Of a stretch of DNA of 64,000 nt, positions 10,292-23,856 are shown in pieces; within the stretch, counting starts at the first letter, position 1, and each line of letters opens with the position of its first letter. The notes under the pieces are model-generated. The model did no database searches. It had not been told where the DNA came from and saw only the letters and a program-made list of their open reading frames with translations. The DNA comes from Galerina marginata (taxonomy: Eukaryota; Basidiomycota; Agaricomycetes; Agaricales; Galerinaceae). The stretch is from the NCBI GenBank assembly GCA_023014335.1, contig JAECYW010000021.1, positions 496,001 to 560,000 on the forward strand, in the 5' to 3' direction. Both the position numbers and the translations under genes were made by a program.

Positions 10292-12611
10292 TCACTTGTA
10301 AATAATAAGTACTCTCCCATAGTTTCCTTCCCTTTCCCCACCTCCGATTGCTCGCAGCCATTGCTCCAACACTGGCCAACCTGCCTCAAATTTGACACCT
10401 AGCTCATCGGAATGATGTTCTCCATCCAACATGGCTTTTAAGCCCTGTGGAACCACCGGCTGAATAGCATGTCCAGAATTAGACTGATTAATATGAGGGG
10501 CAGACGGGGAGCGTGATAGTCGCGGTGGACGTGATGGAGTAAGGGTCACCTTCGCCATAACTGGGGAGGATGGTGGGACCGCTGGGGCTACTAATGACTG
10601 ACGCCGAGATTCTGACCTTCCGGCTGTGAGGCCTTTCGTGGGGCTCCCATGTGGACCCGGTGATTGAAGTGCTGCGGAAGTGGTAGTAGAAGTAGTGTGA
10701 AAGGTGTTCATAGACGTGGTTGTCACTGCCTTTGAGGCAGCGGGTGCGGTGTCGTGCTGGAAGTTGATCCAAGAGGTACGAGGACTTGAAATTGTCCCAG
10801 ACTTCTGCATATCCCGACTTCGGAGCTGTTCTAAGACCTTTTCAGCAGCACTGGCTCGTCGGGCCCTGTGGGATGCGGAAATGACCGCAGTTTGAACCGA
10901 CGGCGGAGGGCTTTCAGTCTCCTGAGTGATTGCCTCTGGCATGAGGTTTGGAAAGGTGGTGGATTGCTGACCCGGAAGACGACCGAAGGTTGGAACTAAT
11001 GATATGTCTTCTGGAAGACCGTTATACGGAGGGAGGCGGAGACTTCCTCCAGAAAGGCTTTTCCCTCGTCTGCGGGCAAAAACCGAGTCTCCAGACCAGT
11101 CTACGATACTCTCTGAAGGATATATCACTGGATTAGGTGTCGGTGCTGAAACTGAAGGATCCGGAGGCAAATAGACAGGATATCTATGAACTCGTCGTAG
11201 AAAGCCCTGCAAGACGAAATGTTTACCCACGGCAACTACATGGAGCAAATTGACCTACCTTGATAACGCCGAAACTTGTGAACCTGCGGACGTCAATACC
11301 CAAACTTTCCACGTCATACCACTTCATCCATTCGAATATCGTTTTCCCTGGCTTCAAACGCGAATATAGATGCAGTAGCTTAGGCCAGTCGGGTATACTC
11401 CTCCCTGTAATGAAAGTAGGTGTTTGTGGTGGTTCTTGATACAGAAAGAATAGGACAGACCTGGCTTCGTCACATAAGGACCACATTCCTCTTTAACGTG
11501 TGATTCATCAGCTAACCATTGTATACTCTTTCGCAGAGTGTACATGTTCGAGTACTGGAAGATATCAATCATCATGATAACTTGATAATACCTACCGACA
11601 CAATTAAAAACTGGTACGGTAGAGCCTTGTCAAAGGACTTACAGTAGATGAGATATGGCTTGACGCGTCAAGGATATATCACAATCAGCAAGATGCGCTA
11701 TCCGACTGACATGGTTGACACCATCGATATATTTGCTGACTTTGAGCATCGTTAGATCCCAGTTATCTTCAATTCTCTTTGGTAAATTTATCAACGCAAG
11801 CGGGACCATCCAGTCTCTTAGCGGGGGAGGATTCGGATAGAAAGGGAAGATTTTCAGCTCTATGGAATTGAACTGATCGATTGGGATTGAGGTCTCTGAA
11901 TACGAATTCAAGTCTTCATAAAGCTGTTCAAGGATAGCGTGTACGGTCGGAGAGGTTTGGGGAGAGGACAGAAACGCAGATTCTTCCTATAATATCATTT
12001 AAAAAAAGGGCCATCCAAAATACCAAGGAGCTCACCTCACACGATTTCAATACGCGGCTGACTTTCCGCACAACCGGTTCATAACAACTCAGATCTGCTT
12101 CGCGCTCAAACACGAAACAGAGGTTATATCGAAAATAATTGCGCCTGTATTTCCCTTTCAACTCTACAGGAAACCCAATGATGCGGTGCCGTCTCGTTGA
12201 GCAAGTTACCAGCCTCCCGCACAAGGCTGGAGGCGGTATCACATACATAGATATGTCATTGAAGTTGAAAAGGGTGCGTTGTGAGGAATTAGACCGTTTC
12301 TGTGGCGAAGGCAAATGTCGCCCACCAGGACGGTAGTAATCCGTAGGAGAGACTAGGGAAGTGCTTGAATTCCGAGATGTCAATCCATTGCCATTGCCAT
12401 TAGGTGTGGCAGGCGATATGGGAGGAGCGGCCTCTATCGTGGGGGTAGGCGGCACAGATGAATTTCCATTCGCGTTGGATGAAGGACCGGACGAAGATAC
12501 TGCGATAAGACCTTCGGGGACCTGGTAAACTATCTTGGGACCTTGTCGTACGTCGAAAACCGCGTAAAAGACCGACTGAATGCGCGGCAGAAAAGAGTCG
12601 CCCTCAGGCAT
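10292..12611 (-). CDS. NPR2: Nitrogen permease regulator 2-like protein (SEACIT/GATOR1 subunit)
   Basis: Starts at ATG 12609-12611 (MPEGDSFLPRIQSVFYAVFD); a GTG two codons upstream is not used. Recognisable blocks: FDVRQGPKIVYQVPEGLIAV (longin-type N-terminus), ISMYVIPPPALCGRLVTC, HRIIGFPVELKGKYRRNYFR, YNLCFVFE, then further exons with NWDLTMLKVSKYIDGVNHV and the winged-helix part SLGIDVRRFTSFGVIKGFLR. These are diagnostic for Npr2/NPRL2. The complex with Npr3 and Iml1 acts as a GAP for Gtr1/Rag GTPases and inhibits TORC1 on amino-acid shortage at the vacuole. Two Ser/Pro/Gly-rich insertions, one after VPEGLIAV and a long one of about 200 residues after the winged helix, are larger than in yeast or human and are probably disordered. 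The last exon ends at TAA 10292. Confidence 0.93.
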
Positions 12612-12744
12612 AGTCACGGTTTAGAGAATGCCCAGATAGGTGGAGAAAGAGAGGTCGGTCATTGTTGTGGACGGTGATCAAGAGCGCCAATTAGAGGACA
12701 AACATGGACCAAGCTCTCTCTTGAGCAACTCTTGAGCTACCTTG
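12612..12744. promoter_or_regulatory. bidirectional promoter interval NPR2 / OGG1
   Basis: Only 133 bp separate the divergent start codons of NPR2 (12611, minus) and OGG1 (12745, plus), so both promoters and 5' UTRs must share it. No clear TATA box is seen. Confidence 0.5.
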
Positions 12745-14212
12745 ATGGCACTACCTGGCTTCAAAAGTATTCCGCTCCCTCTTGTACAACTTTCTTTATC
12801 TGCTGTTCTTAAATGTGGTCAATCCTTTCGCTGGTCAATCCTTACATCTGAAGCTACACAAGAAAACAGCTCGGAACCTTCTCACACGCACATCGAATAC
12901 CGTCTTTGCTTGAAAGATCGCGTCGTTTGTCTGCGCCAGTCTCCTGACACACTATTTTATCGTTCTGTCTTTCCCGATCCTCAGCCTTTATCTACAAATT
13001 TGCCTGAACACGAAAAAGAGACTCTGGAATGGTTGAAGGACTATTTCCAACTGAGCATCGACTTGGTGTCTCTTTACAAACAATGGGGTCACAGAGACAA
13101 GGTCTTTTCCAAATTTCAAGAAAGATTTGAAGGCATACGAATCTTACGACAGGACCCCTGGGAGAACCTTATCTCGTGCGTTCCCCTTCACGTCCATGAC
13201 ATTATCAATATTTCTGGCTGAGCTATTGAAACAAACAGATTTATATGTTCGTCAAATAATAACATATCGCGAATAACGAAAATGGTTCAGAGTCTTTGCA
13301 GAGAATATTCTCCTCCGCTTTTATCCATGGAGCATCCATTTTCTCCGAAAGAGACCCTCACGTATTATCCGTTTCCTCCACCCTCAGCACTTGCAGCCTT
13401 TCCTGTAGGTCTGAAATTGCGCGCTCTCGGCTTTGGATATCGTGCGGATTTCATCCAAAAGACGGCAAAGATGCTCGTGGACGCGCACGGGATTGACGCG
13501 CCTATATCGCCCCACCATTCCACTGAAGCGTCAGAGATATGGTTGGCACAACTTAGGAAGCGAAGCACTGCTGATGCGAGGCAGGAGCTTCTCAAGTTTG
13601 TCGGAGTTGGAAGGAAAGTAGCCGACTGTATCTTGTTGATGAGCATGGACAAGGTATGCTTCGCTACCGTTATCCGTTACCAACAAACCCGAACAATCTC
13701 TGCAGAAAGAGGTTATACCTGTCGATACCCATGTCATCCAAATCGCCACGAAACATTACGGCTTCAAAGGTTCGACGAGTGGGAAAACCAACATGACACC
13801 AAAACTTTATGAAGAAATAAGTATTAAACTATCTTCCATCTGGGGAGAATACGCCGGTTGGGCCCATACAGTTCGTATTCCCTTACTTGCTCTGTCTGTA
13901 ATTATTCTAAACCTTTTTCTCTAGGTTCTTTTCACAGCCGATCTCAAGTCATTTTCCTCGTATGGTCTTCCAACGCCTTCTCCTTCTCCAGTTTCGATAC
14001 CCTTGAAGAAGGCCAAGAAAACTAACGAAACGAATGCTGCACTCCCAACGCCGCCAATGACACCTTCTAGGCCTTCTCTCAAAAGAAAGTTAGAAGCGGG
14101 ATCCTCGCTTGAAGAAGATGGATCCCCACCAGTGTCGATGTCCCAACTTTGTGAAGAAACTGCAGATTCTTTAAGTCTTGTGGATAGGATCAAGAGGCGA
14201 CGACGCACCTGA
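12745..14212 (+). CDS. OGG1: 8-oxoguanine DNA glycosylase/AP lyase
   Basis: Four exons: 12745-13175, 13239-13653, 13706-about 13870, then about 13924 to TGA 14210-14212. The N-terminal OGG domain begins MALPGFKSIPLPLVQLSLSA with LKCGQSFRW, the usual 8-oxoG glycosylase opening. The helix-hairpin-helix reads LLKFVGVGRKVADCILLMSM followed by DKKEVIPVDTHVIQIATKHY. By alignment to human OGG1, the Lys of GRKVADC is the Schiff-base residue (K249) and the Asp of VPVDTH is the catalytic Asp (D268); both are present. The enzyme removes 8-oxoG paired with C in base-excision repair. A basic Ser/Pro-rich C-terminal tail of about 90 residues, ending RIKRRRRT, is a likely nuclear-localisation region. It is head-to-head with NPR2, with TAP42 downstream on the same strand. 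Confidence 0.95.
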
Positions 14213-14386
14213 GAAGTCCTTGCTCGTTCCATCTCTTTTCTATCACCGGCCTGAACTATTATTATGTCTGTTCAATTATATGTAATAAAGATGAGTCTGT
14301 TTTGAGTGTTTGCTGGATTCCTTCCGGGCCGCGTATTCGCTACATACCGTATAAACCGGGATCGCCCTTACACATTAACGTTCATT

Positions 14387-15841
14387 ATGTCTCTTTCTCT
14401 ACCAGCTTTATTCACTCGTATTCTTAATTCAACCACAAAACTTACGAATTTACCGACAACAGAAGATGAAACACAGGTATAGTATAGACCCCGTGAACTA
14501 GTGAATTCCAATCTGAATCGCCTCCAAGGTGCTGGTGGGCGAATGTTTGAAAGATCTCAGGACCCTATATTCTCGCGTCGTCGAGTTGTCAATGTTCAGC
14601 CCTAATGAGACTCTTGACGATATTGCGACCCGGGACCTCGTTTACCTGGTTGTTCCATACGTTTTCGCTGAAGTACAAGGACGAGTGAAGACGTCAGCAC
14701 GAACGGATCGAATGAACTCACTCGTCCAAGCAGAAGTGCGTGAATTCATGCTCAATTCACCCATCGTGTCTCCAATTGACATCTGTAGCTCGTCTAGAAA
14801 TACGTGCAAAATTTTATTGACTTGTTGGAGAAATATGACCTAGTTCCCGACGAAGAACGGTCCCTCTTTGATCGAAAAACTGCGGATGTAGCAGATTTTG
14901 GGAAGAGACGAGAGCTCAAGATAAATCAGTACAAAAAGGAGAAAGAGTTGAAATCTAGGATCGAGGTGAGTATAAATTTTTTCTCTTCTGCACAGAGAAT
15001 TGACGAGGTCCTCAGACGATCCGAAAACGCACAGGACAGATCCCACCTTCGTATGAGTTGCCAGCTGACTTGGATCTGGTCGTATCATTACTTCCATCTG
15101 CTTCGCCGAAGGCCACAAAAGACGAAGAAGAGCTAGACTCGGAGACCGATGAAATTCTCAGAGAAACTACCTTGCTTTTGCTTCGCCTCTTTTACGCCCA
15201 TGCGAGTAGTCAATTACAAACCATGGAACATGAATTGGACCTTCTTCGCCACGCACCTCCCAGTCCGATTATTAGCCCCCCTGGTGACGATGACCGAAAC
15301 AAAAAGCGGAAAGAGGAAGACAATGAATGGAAGCTTGATATACCTGTGCCTGGAGGTCCAGATGGCAAAGGTCCGCTCATGGATGCCGCTGGAAGGGTAT
15401 GCGCGGATTCCAAAACTCCTTACGACAATGACAACTGACTACCAAAAAACTAGCCGCTCCGGCCATTCACCATTTTACCGTCCGATGCTGGCGAAAGGGC
15501 ACGCTTACAAGCCCAAGTATTTGGTCCTGGGTACAGATTACCAACAATGTCGATTGACGAATACCTAGAAATCGAGCGTCAAAGAGGGAATATAATCACA
15601 GGTGGAGGGTGAGCGGTGTCATTTTAGTTATTTTGATAACTGGTGTCTTTACACAGTATTCGTCAGACCTGCGTCACAGGCTGCCCCAACATCCTCAGAG
15701 CAGCTTGCAATCGAGGCGGAAATGGATGGAACAGCAGATGGCGAGTTGAAGGAAGAAACGAAACGACAGAAAGACGAGAACTGGGCTAGGTACACCGACG
15801 AAAATCCTCGAGGTGCCGGCAATACTATGAATAGGGGTTAG
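14387..15841 (+). CDS. TAP42: TAP42/IGBP1 (alpha4) type 2A phosphatase regulator
   Basis: Starts MSLSLPALFTRILNSTTKLT at ATG 14387 and ends NPRGAGNTMNRG at TAG 15839-15841, with several short introns. The helical N-terminal TPR-like domain is recognised from LYSRVVELSMFSPNETLDDI, LVYLVVPYVFAEVQGRV, DLLEKYDLVPDEER and FGKRRELKINQYKKEKELK. The middle contains ETTLLLLRLFYAHASSQLQT. The C-terminus has FTILPSDAGERARLQAQVFG, PTMSIDEYLEIERQRGNI and the family end block DENPRGAGN. Tap42 binds PP2A-type catalytic subunits and links TORC1 to phosphatase output. Together with NPR2 this puts two TOR-pathway genes within about 5 kb; I take that as coincidence. Confidence 0.93.
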
Positions 15842-16053
15842 GACGAGACTATTTGTTTATTGTCATTCGTCAAATGTATTCCCTGTGGGGAAAGCATTGT
15901 TTCTCCTCTCGAAAGAGCTGGGAAACAAGCGACCAAGAACTAAAATTCAGAGACCAGGGAAGTTTTCGGAAAGCCATATACAGTAGAGGAGATGATAAAT
16001 TATGCATACAAGCTGGATATATATATGTTGATACCAATGGGATGCTACAGGAA

Positions 16054-16975
<922 letters not shown>

Positions 16976-17236
16976 AACAGGAACCTAATCGAAAATGGCC
17001 CGACTATAGAACACCGAGGATATGTATACAAAGCAAGTACAAGGGTGCCACAAGAGAATCTAAGAAAACGAGCGGTTTGGAAGATGAATTCAGCTGGCAA
17101 CTGCTCCAAATCGCGGAGGCCCCGTTCTCCACGTGTGCGCCAAGGCACATGATCGCCCGCGTTCCTTCGAATTTACGTGACGGTGAAGGGCTTGTCTTCC
17201 TCTGTCTATACAAATCGTGAAGAGGCAACAAGAAGA

Positions 17237-19614
17237 ATGAAGCTTTCGACGGAGATTGAAGCCCAGAATGCTTCGAATCCATTTTACACCTTCGAGTTCT
17301 TTCCCCCTCGCACCGACCAGGTTAGCCTTCCGAGGCCTCCCAAACTTAACTAATCGCGTGTTATCTAGGGATTCGAGAATCTGATGTCCCGAATTTCACG
17401 ATTATCTGCTCTAAATCCTCTGGCGATAAGCGTTACATGGGGTGCCGGTGGTTCAACGAAAGATCGCAGTCTCGAGCTCGCTGGATTGACCCAAAACAGC
17501 GATGTGAACACTATCTTGCATCTGACATGCACCAATATGGAGATGGGGCTTGTTGACGAAGTGTTGAAGGTGTGCCACGACCACAGGATCTCCCCATGCA
17601 CGCCATTGAAATACTCGCAAAGGCTGTAAAGCAACAGGGAATACAAAATATACTTGCACTGCGGGGAGGTGCGTTCTTTGAAGGCCAGTATCTTCCATCT
17701 TCCATTGACATTCCATTTCTCAAGACCCCCCGCGAGGCGAGGAGGAATGGATTGCTTCAGACCCTCGTTTTACACGCGCTGCTGACCTTGTTTCCTACAT
17801 TCGCTCTGTACCTGAATATTCTGCATGGTTCTGCATTGGTGTAGCAGGTATTTTTCTATCTATTTTATGATTCGACCATTTCTCACTGGAACACACCTAA
17901 GGATACCCCGACGGCTATGCAGACAACCCAGTAGACGAAGATATTGAAATCGACAGACTGAAAGAAAAAGTGGATACCGGAGCAGACTTCATCGTGACGC
18001 AGCTTTTCTATGATGTCGACAAGTTTTTGTCGTGGTACAGAAAGATCAGGCAAAGAGGTCTGTCCCCCGTTTTATGGACTCGTATTCCTTATTAAAACAT
18101 CCTCAAGGTATTACAATTCCTGTGATCCCCGGCGTTATGCCCATTCAAACGTATTCTTCCTTCGCGAGAGTGACGAAGCTTTGTGGGACCCGAGTCCCTG
18201 AATCAGTATCAACCGAACTTGGTGCCATCAGCGTAAGCACGACAGGGCACTAGGGGAATCATATGACGGGCAATTGATATGTTTCAACGCAGCACGATGA
18301 CCGGCTGGTCAAGGATTATGGCGTCAACCTTGCCGTGAATATCATCAAGAGGCTACGGTTCGAGGGTGGGATCAACGGCTTCCACTTCTGCACTTTGAAC
18401 CTCGAGAAAAGCGTACAACGTGTACTGGAAACGCTTGGGTGGGCCGGATCTCCTTCCACAGATCAGAACAAGCTCATAGTCGTGCGCATCATCTCGAAGA
18501 TATTGCGGGCACATGCTGATGAATATTTATGCTCAAGGAACCTCCCGGCACCCCTTCACACCCATTGCCATTACCAGATGCAGACTCGAAGCTGATGATT
18601 TTGCCATTAAATGCCGCCAATTCTGCGACACTTGGCTTGTCAACTATCTCAACAACGGAAGGTGAGGCAGGGCGAGGCGAACTCAACAACGCAGCAAGCT
18701 GGGATGATTTCCCCAACGGACGTTTTGGTGATTTCAAGAGTCCGGCCTTCGGAAGCCAGGACCTTTGGGGAGGATCGGGAATATCGGTAAGGAATTTTCT
18801 TGTTTATGGCTCTCCAAATTCTCATAGAAATTCTAGAGACCGGAAGCTCTAGCACAGTGGCGCAACCCAAAGAAAGCGGAGGACCTGACACAGATTTTCC
18901 TCGATCATCTCCATTCCAAAATACCAACCACGCCATTTTCACCAACACCCTTGTCCCCCGAATCACTTATGATATTATCACATCTCGAAAAGCTTACCCA
19001 ACGAGGTTGGTGGACTGTGGGGTCACAGCCTGCTGTGAACGGTGCAAGTTCCTCTGACGAGGTCGTTGGCTGGGGTCCAAGAGCCGGATATGTCTTCCAA
19101 AAATGCTTTGTCGAATTCTTTTGTAGCGAGCAGGACGTTAATGCGATTGAACAAAGAATTAAAGAAAGCGGGAACGGCTGGGTTCACTACTTTGCTGGTA
19201 AAAACAAGGTATTTTTCCGATACTTTACATTCCCCTTGTGCCATGGGCCCACGTTTCTATAGGGCGAATGTCGTAGCAACGTCCCAGATAACGGAAGAAA
19301 TGCAGTCACTTGGGGTGTTTTCCCTGGTCAAGAAATTGTACAGACAACGATCATAGAGCGCGAATCGTTCTTATCATGGAAGGTACTAAACATGCTTTGC
19401 CAAAGCAACAAAGTTCACATTATATTATTAGGATGAGGCATTCTCCATCTGGTCTGAATGGGCGTCGTTCTATCGACCTGGATCGGAAGAGCGGGAGCTT
19501 CTTGAGGGTGTGAGAAACAACCAGTGGCTGGTCAGTGTCGTCCACCATGATTACCAAAACCCAGAGGCATTGTGGACATTCTTGCTTGGTCATTCGAAAA
19601 CTAATTCAACATAA
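17237..19614 (+). CDS. MET13: Methylenetetrahydrofolate reductase
   Basis: Starts at ATG 17237 (MKLSTEIEAQNASNPFYTFE) followed by FFPPRTDQGFENLMSR, where the Glu of TFEFFPPR is the catalytic Glu in MTHFRs. The TIM-barrel FAD domain continues with ISVTWGAGGSTKDRSLELA, LTCTNM, ILALRGG, DFIVTQLFYD, IPVIPGVMPI and the GINGFHFCTLNLEKSV block. A second half of about 300 residues (WGPRAGYVFQKCFVEFF, GWVHYFAGKNKGECRSNVPD, NAVTWGVFPGQEIVQTTIIE) is the eukaryotic regulatory domain, which in relatives binds S-adenosylmethionine. The stop is TAA 19612-19614. The enzyme makes 5-methyl-THF for methionine synthesis. Fungi usually have two paralogues (MET12 and MET13), so the symbol is tentative although the family is sure. 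Confidence 0.92.
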
Positions 19615-20032
19615 CACATACTACATCAACTCTATCTTAACTAATCTAATTTTGATAATTATAGAAATAGCAATGCCCCAATGCTCTGTTAAAGCAGACG
19701 CATCAGCTGTGAAAGCATGACTACCTGAAGGGCATGAGCCAAGCTGCTCGCCGTATCATCTTGTAAATGGCAAATGGCATGCTGATACCGGAAATATAGT
19801 ACAACAGTGGCGCCGACATGTTGTGGTGCTACAAACTTTGAATATCACCGCCTATATGAAACTTCAGGACTCGATTGCGTTTGACCTGCTCTCCAGAGAA
19901 TTCTTCTGAGATTTCCTAGTAATAAATATAGCCGTGACACAGATGTACTAGCCGCCTGCAACAAGAGAGGTCAATAAGGCGCATTTCATGGCCACTGGAG
20001 CGGGAGTTAGAAGCACAGAAAACATACTTTTC
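19615..20032. other. convergent intergenic region MTHFR / APC15
   Basis: 418 bp between two stop codons. It contains an AT-rich stretch typical of 3' UTRs after 19615. No ORF, RNA or repeat is supported. Confidence 0.5.
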
Positions 20033-20612
20033 AAACATCCGAAGTCTCTTCTTCATACTCTTCTGTATCCCCTTCGTTGACTTCCTCGTTGTCTTCCGTA
20101 TCAGCAGTACCGTCGTCGTCGAGATCTTCCATGCTTGCATCGAGATCCTGAACAGAATCATTTTCTCCGTCGTCTTCTAATACAGAAGGGGCGGCCCCGG
20201 AATGGACCGACCCAGAGTCATCGGACTCGTCGTCCGCCTATAATAAACAATAAGACTCTTTAGCTCGAGGAATCTGTAGAGTATGCGCACATCGTTCTTT
20301 TCCTCCTGTCGAGTAAGGGATCGGCCTATAGGGACGAGGAAGCTAAATCCACGATTATGAACAGCATTGTTCTACACTGTTCATGTTAGAGCAGAGATAG
20401 TGGTTCAATCGGCAACGGAGACTTGCAAGATCCTCAAGCTCGTTCTCCTCGTCACTTAAATCGTCCATTTCACGCTGTATGTCGCGATACGCGTTTAAAT
20501 GGCCATAGACGCGTTTAATTGGTAACGGTACGGGGTGTGGCTGGGGTGGTTTTGGTAGAAGACGGGGAAAATGCGGTTCACGGGGTAGCAGCGTTGGTGT
20601 AGCACCGGACAT
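20033..20612 (-). CDS. APC15: Anaphase-promoting complex subunit APC15/Mnd2-like
   Basis: Three exons on minus, starting at ATG 20610-20612 (MSGATPTLLPREPHFPRLLP). The first exon ends DDLSDEENELEDLASLR. The second gives GFSFLVPIGRSLTRQEEKND, whose LVPIGR core is the APC15 signature. The third is a long Asp/Glu-rich tail ending EEYEEETSDV at the TGA 20033-20035. APC15/Mnd2 sits next to the mitotic checkpoint complex on the APC/C and controls Cdc20 turnover; in yeast Mnd2 also restrains the meiotic Ama1 form. The acidic tail is characteristic of both. Recognition rests mainly on the short LVPIG motif, the overall layout and the acidic tail. Confidence 0.82.
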
Positions 20613-21013
20613 TGTTCCCTTGAGGAACTGGAGACAGTGCTGAGTGTTAGTCTTCCGCAAACAGACAAGTCCTGGAAGCCGGCAGAATAAAGAGCAACGT
20701 CGCGTACATATCTGACTCTCACATGACTCTGCGGCTATGCCGAGAGCGATCCTGCAACATAGGTTGATGGACGAGTCATCTGGACGCGAACGGATTCACT
20801 CCCCTCTTGACAGTTCTGACGATATATAAAGGCCTACTTTTTTTAAAACACCGTCCACACAAGTGCTCGGGGCAGTGATCGATGCGTATGTTATCCAGAA
20901 TTCGTCATAACACCAACTAATTGCCTCCTGAGAATCAGGTGAGAACTGTTGCAGCGCTTCACTAGCTTCACTCCAATGTTTAATTTGCCTTCACCTGTGA
21001 TCTAACATATAGT
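20613..21013. promoter_or_regulatory. divergent promoter region with TATA box, APC15 / F-box gene
   Basis: 401 bp between divergent starts. TATATAAA is at 20823-20830 on plus, about 185 bp before the F-box gene ATG, so transcription of that gene could start near 20855 with a 5' UTR of about 160 nt. That spacing is inferred. Confidence 0.5.
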
Positions 21014-23856
21014 ATGGCTTCTGCAACACCTGACACACCACCGACCACCACCACTCCCGAAGACACGACTAGTGGACCTCAACTCCCCTTCTTTGAGCTT
21101 GGCGAAACCGAATATAAACAGGTCACCTCAGGACCACGCATTTCCTCGTGTCATAGCCAACCACATGCTTATTATGGCCCAATCTCAATACGTGAGGCAT
21201 TCCTACCTCCCCTCTGACAAAAAAAAAAGAACTTTATCAAAGGCAATTACATTGCGGGTTCCACCAAGAAGGCCCTGAGAACACCGAAACAGAAGGTTCA
21301 GTCAAACTATAAGGATGTCTTCCTCCGCTTGCCTATTGAACTCAAGCTGTTGGTGAGCTCATTCGCTCATTGCCTCCCTGGCTTTCGTTTAAACCCGTTC
21401 TGCAGGTGCTCGAACACCTTCACCCTATCGACATCTACCACTTTTCCCAGGTCTCCACTTATTTTAGGGCAATTTCTATGAGCCCCAAGGCGGCTGGTGT
21501 TTGGAAGACCGCCTTTGAATGTCACCCAGACTTGCCCGGATGTCCTCCTGGGGTAACGGCACGTCAATGGGCATTTATGTTATTTGGGCCAGGCATATGC
21601 CTCGTAAGTCACTTTCTTGAGGTTGATGAATATCGTCTGATTTGTTGGGCAACAAGGGCTGCGGCAAATACGGCGCGCTAACGGATTTTGCATTCCTTAA
21701 ACAATATTGTGAATTATGCATGGTCTGTCTGTTGCATGAAACACCAGTACAACCGGCGAATTTGACCCGAATTTTCGACAGAGGGAAAACTATTCTTATG
21801 TGAACGCACTAAAGGATGCAACTGGTCGGCCTGTACCTGTTGAGCATATAGTCTGCTCCTTGGTTCCTCGATCTTATCGATATCGTATGTCTTTCTTGAA
21901 TCGTCTTCCTTGGCCGTGTTGAGAACAATATTGCCCTAATCTTAGACGGGCTCCGGTACACAACGTCGTACGTCAACCTTGCGAATGCCAAATACTTCCG
22001 GAAGGATTTCAATGCCATGATGAAGAAAGTTACACTAATTCAGACGCTGATAAACAATGATGTGCCGACACTGGCTGAACTTTTCGAAGAGTACAGAGAG
22101 GCCCTAAAAGCCCATGTGACCAAAATTCACCTAGTAAGTGGTAGCATCTTACATATATATCACACGCGGCTCTCTAAATTGTTGTTTTATTTCAGGCGAG
22201 CGATACAGCGAACACCTGGGCTATGGAAGTTTTCCGACGCTGTTCCGTTGAATACGACACTGCTCTTAGAGAAATAACTGAAAGGTCAGTGGCTCCTTCC
22301 ATCCATTGAATTGTATACTGAAATATAGGTAGGTGCAAAACTCGCCTCCATAATCTGGGCCACGAAACTCAAGATATCAATTACGTTCAATACTCGATTT
22401 CACATGCTCTCCGTCAGGATTGTGTCTATAAGCTAACATCTCGTGGTGAGTCGCATCTTCAACCCATAAATACTCAAACGAAGGCCATGACTAATTAAAG
22501 TGTAGCATTCCGAACGATTCGTCCCAAGTTAGAATCCCTCGTAACAATGAGAAAGGTCACCCGCATAAAAAACGAACGCCAACAGCTTCTCGAGAGTATA
22601 TATAGGGATTACCAGAAAACCGTGAATCCTGACTGCTGGCAATATCTTCCCCCGGCGCGTCTCGTCAACACCATCGAAGGGTTTTCCGAATTCATTAACG
22701 CACCATATACCGAGAGGGGGTCGATGGATCCAGGCCATGCTGTTTCTTTGTTTCCCGATTTTGTGTCGGCCTGGACGAAGAAGCAACAAATGAAAACTCT
22801 CGAACTCTTCCCCACTGAAGACCCAGAAGAAGATTTCGAAACACGACTCGCGAAACTTGAACTTGTGACGTCGGTTGTTACTTGTGGCGATTGTAAGCTC
22901 AAAGTCCAGGAAGGTAGAGTCCTTCTAGGCTGGAAACATATCTGTCGACACAGACGGACACTGATTGCCGGCTACTTGGAACCCTGCTCAAAATATGAAA
23001 TCAACGCTAATGCGAAAGCTGCGGCTGCTTCTCTTGTTTCCTGTGTCGGTCTAGATCCTGCTACGGCCACTATTCAAGATATGGACGCTCGCAATGACAG
23101 GTTTTTGTGCGGCAATTGCATGTCGGAGACATCTCACGGGATTAGAGGTCTGAAAGCGTATTCATGGCATGAATGTGTAGGTTGTCGTCGCCTTCTACTT
23201 CTCTGGTTTCTGATCGGGTTATCTGACAGCTAATGCATTCGATGGAAATGCATATATTAAACAACGTTATGCATACCTCTCCAGCGTGGCTGCTCCTAAC
23301 CGCCGAAGCAACCAAGTTCGTCAAGGAGCACGAATATCCTCACCCCCGCCCGATATCGGAAATATGGCGCTGCAATAAATGTGCAGCACACTATGATGGA
23401 CCTGTTACTCAGGAAGAAGCAGTACAACATGCAAAGAAAGTGTATGTCTTATTTGACCAATCGATTCAGGTAACATCCATGTACTTACGGTCGTTGCAGG
23501 CATTTGATCCGCAGCCCAGTAATCGGCGTTGATGTCGCCTATGACAGAAGGTTCTCTATTCGTAGGAGGAAAGCTTTCCGCCTTGGCATGGATCCAGCAT
23601 ACGAGGTTAGGTGCAAGCGTTGTCCAGACATCTCAATATATAAATTATGGGAGATGCAAGACCTGACAGTGCATTTACGAACAAAGTAACTCCATTGACA
23701 TGCTTCGTTTTGTTACTCATGCTGAAGGTTCTCTTTAGACACCAAATCCTCGATCCAGTACAAGGCGAAGATTGGACGAAAATTAACATTATCGCGGCAG
23801 CCTCAGCTGCGACGCCTGCTCCTACAGATGCACCCGAACAACCGTCTAATCCTTAA
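21014..23856 (+). CDS. F-box protein with C-terminal zinc-finger-like segments
   Basis: Multi-exon gene starting MASATPDTPPTTTTPEDTTS at 21014 and ending DAPEQPSNP with TAA 23854-23856. After a Thr/Pro-rich N-terminus and an intron, an F-box is visible as FLRLPIELKLLVLEHLHPID then IYHFSQVSTYFRAISM, with the expected Leu-Pro and helix pattern. A long alpha-helical middle follows (LIQTLINNDVPTLAELFEEY). Cys/His pairs lie near the end: VTCGDCKLKV, HICRHR, LCGNCMSETSHG, IWRCNKCAAHYD and VRCKRCPDI. An F-box would tie it to Skp1 of an SCF ubiquitin ligase. Such F-box proteins are strongly expanded in mushrooms and mostly uncharacterised, and the substrate is unknown. Exon joints in 21600-22500 are approximate. 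Confidence 0.75.
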
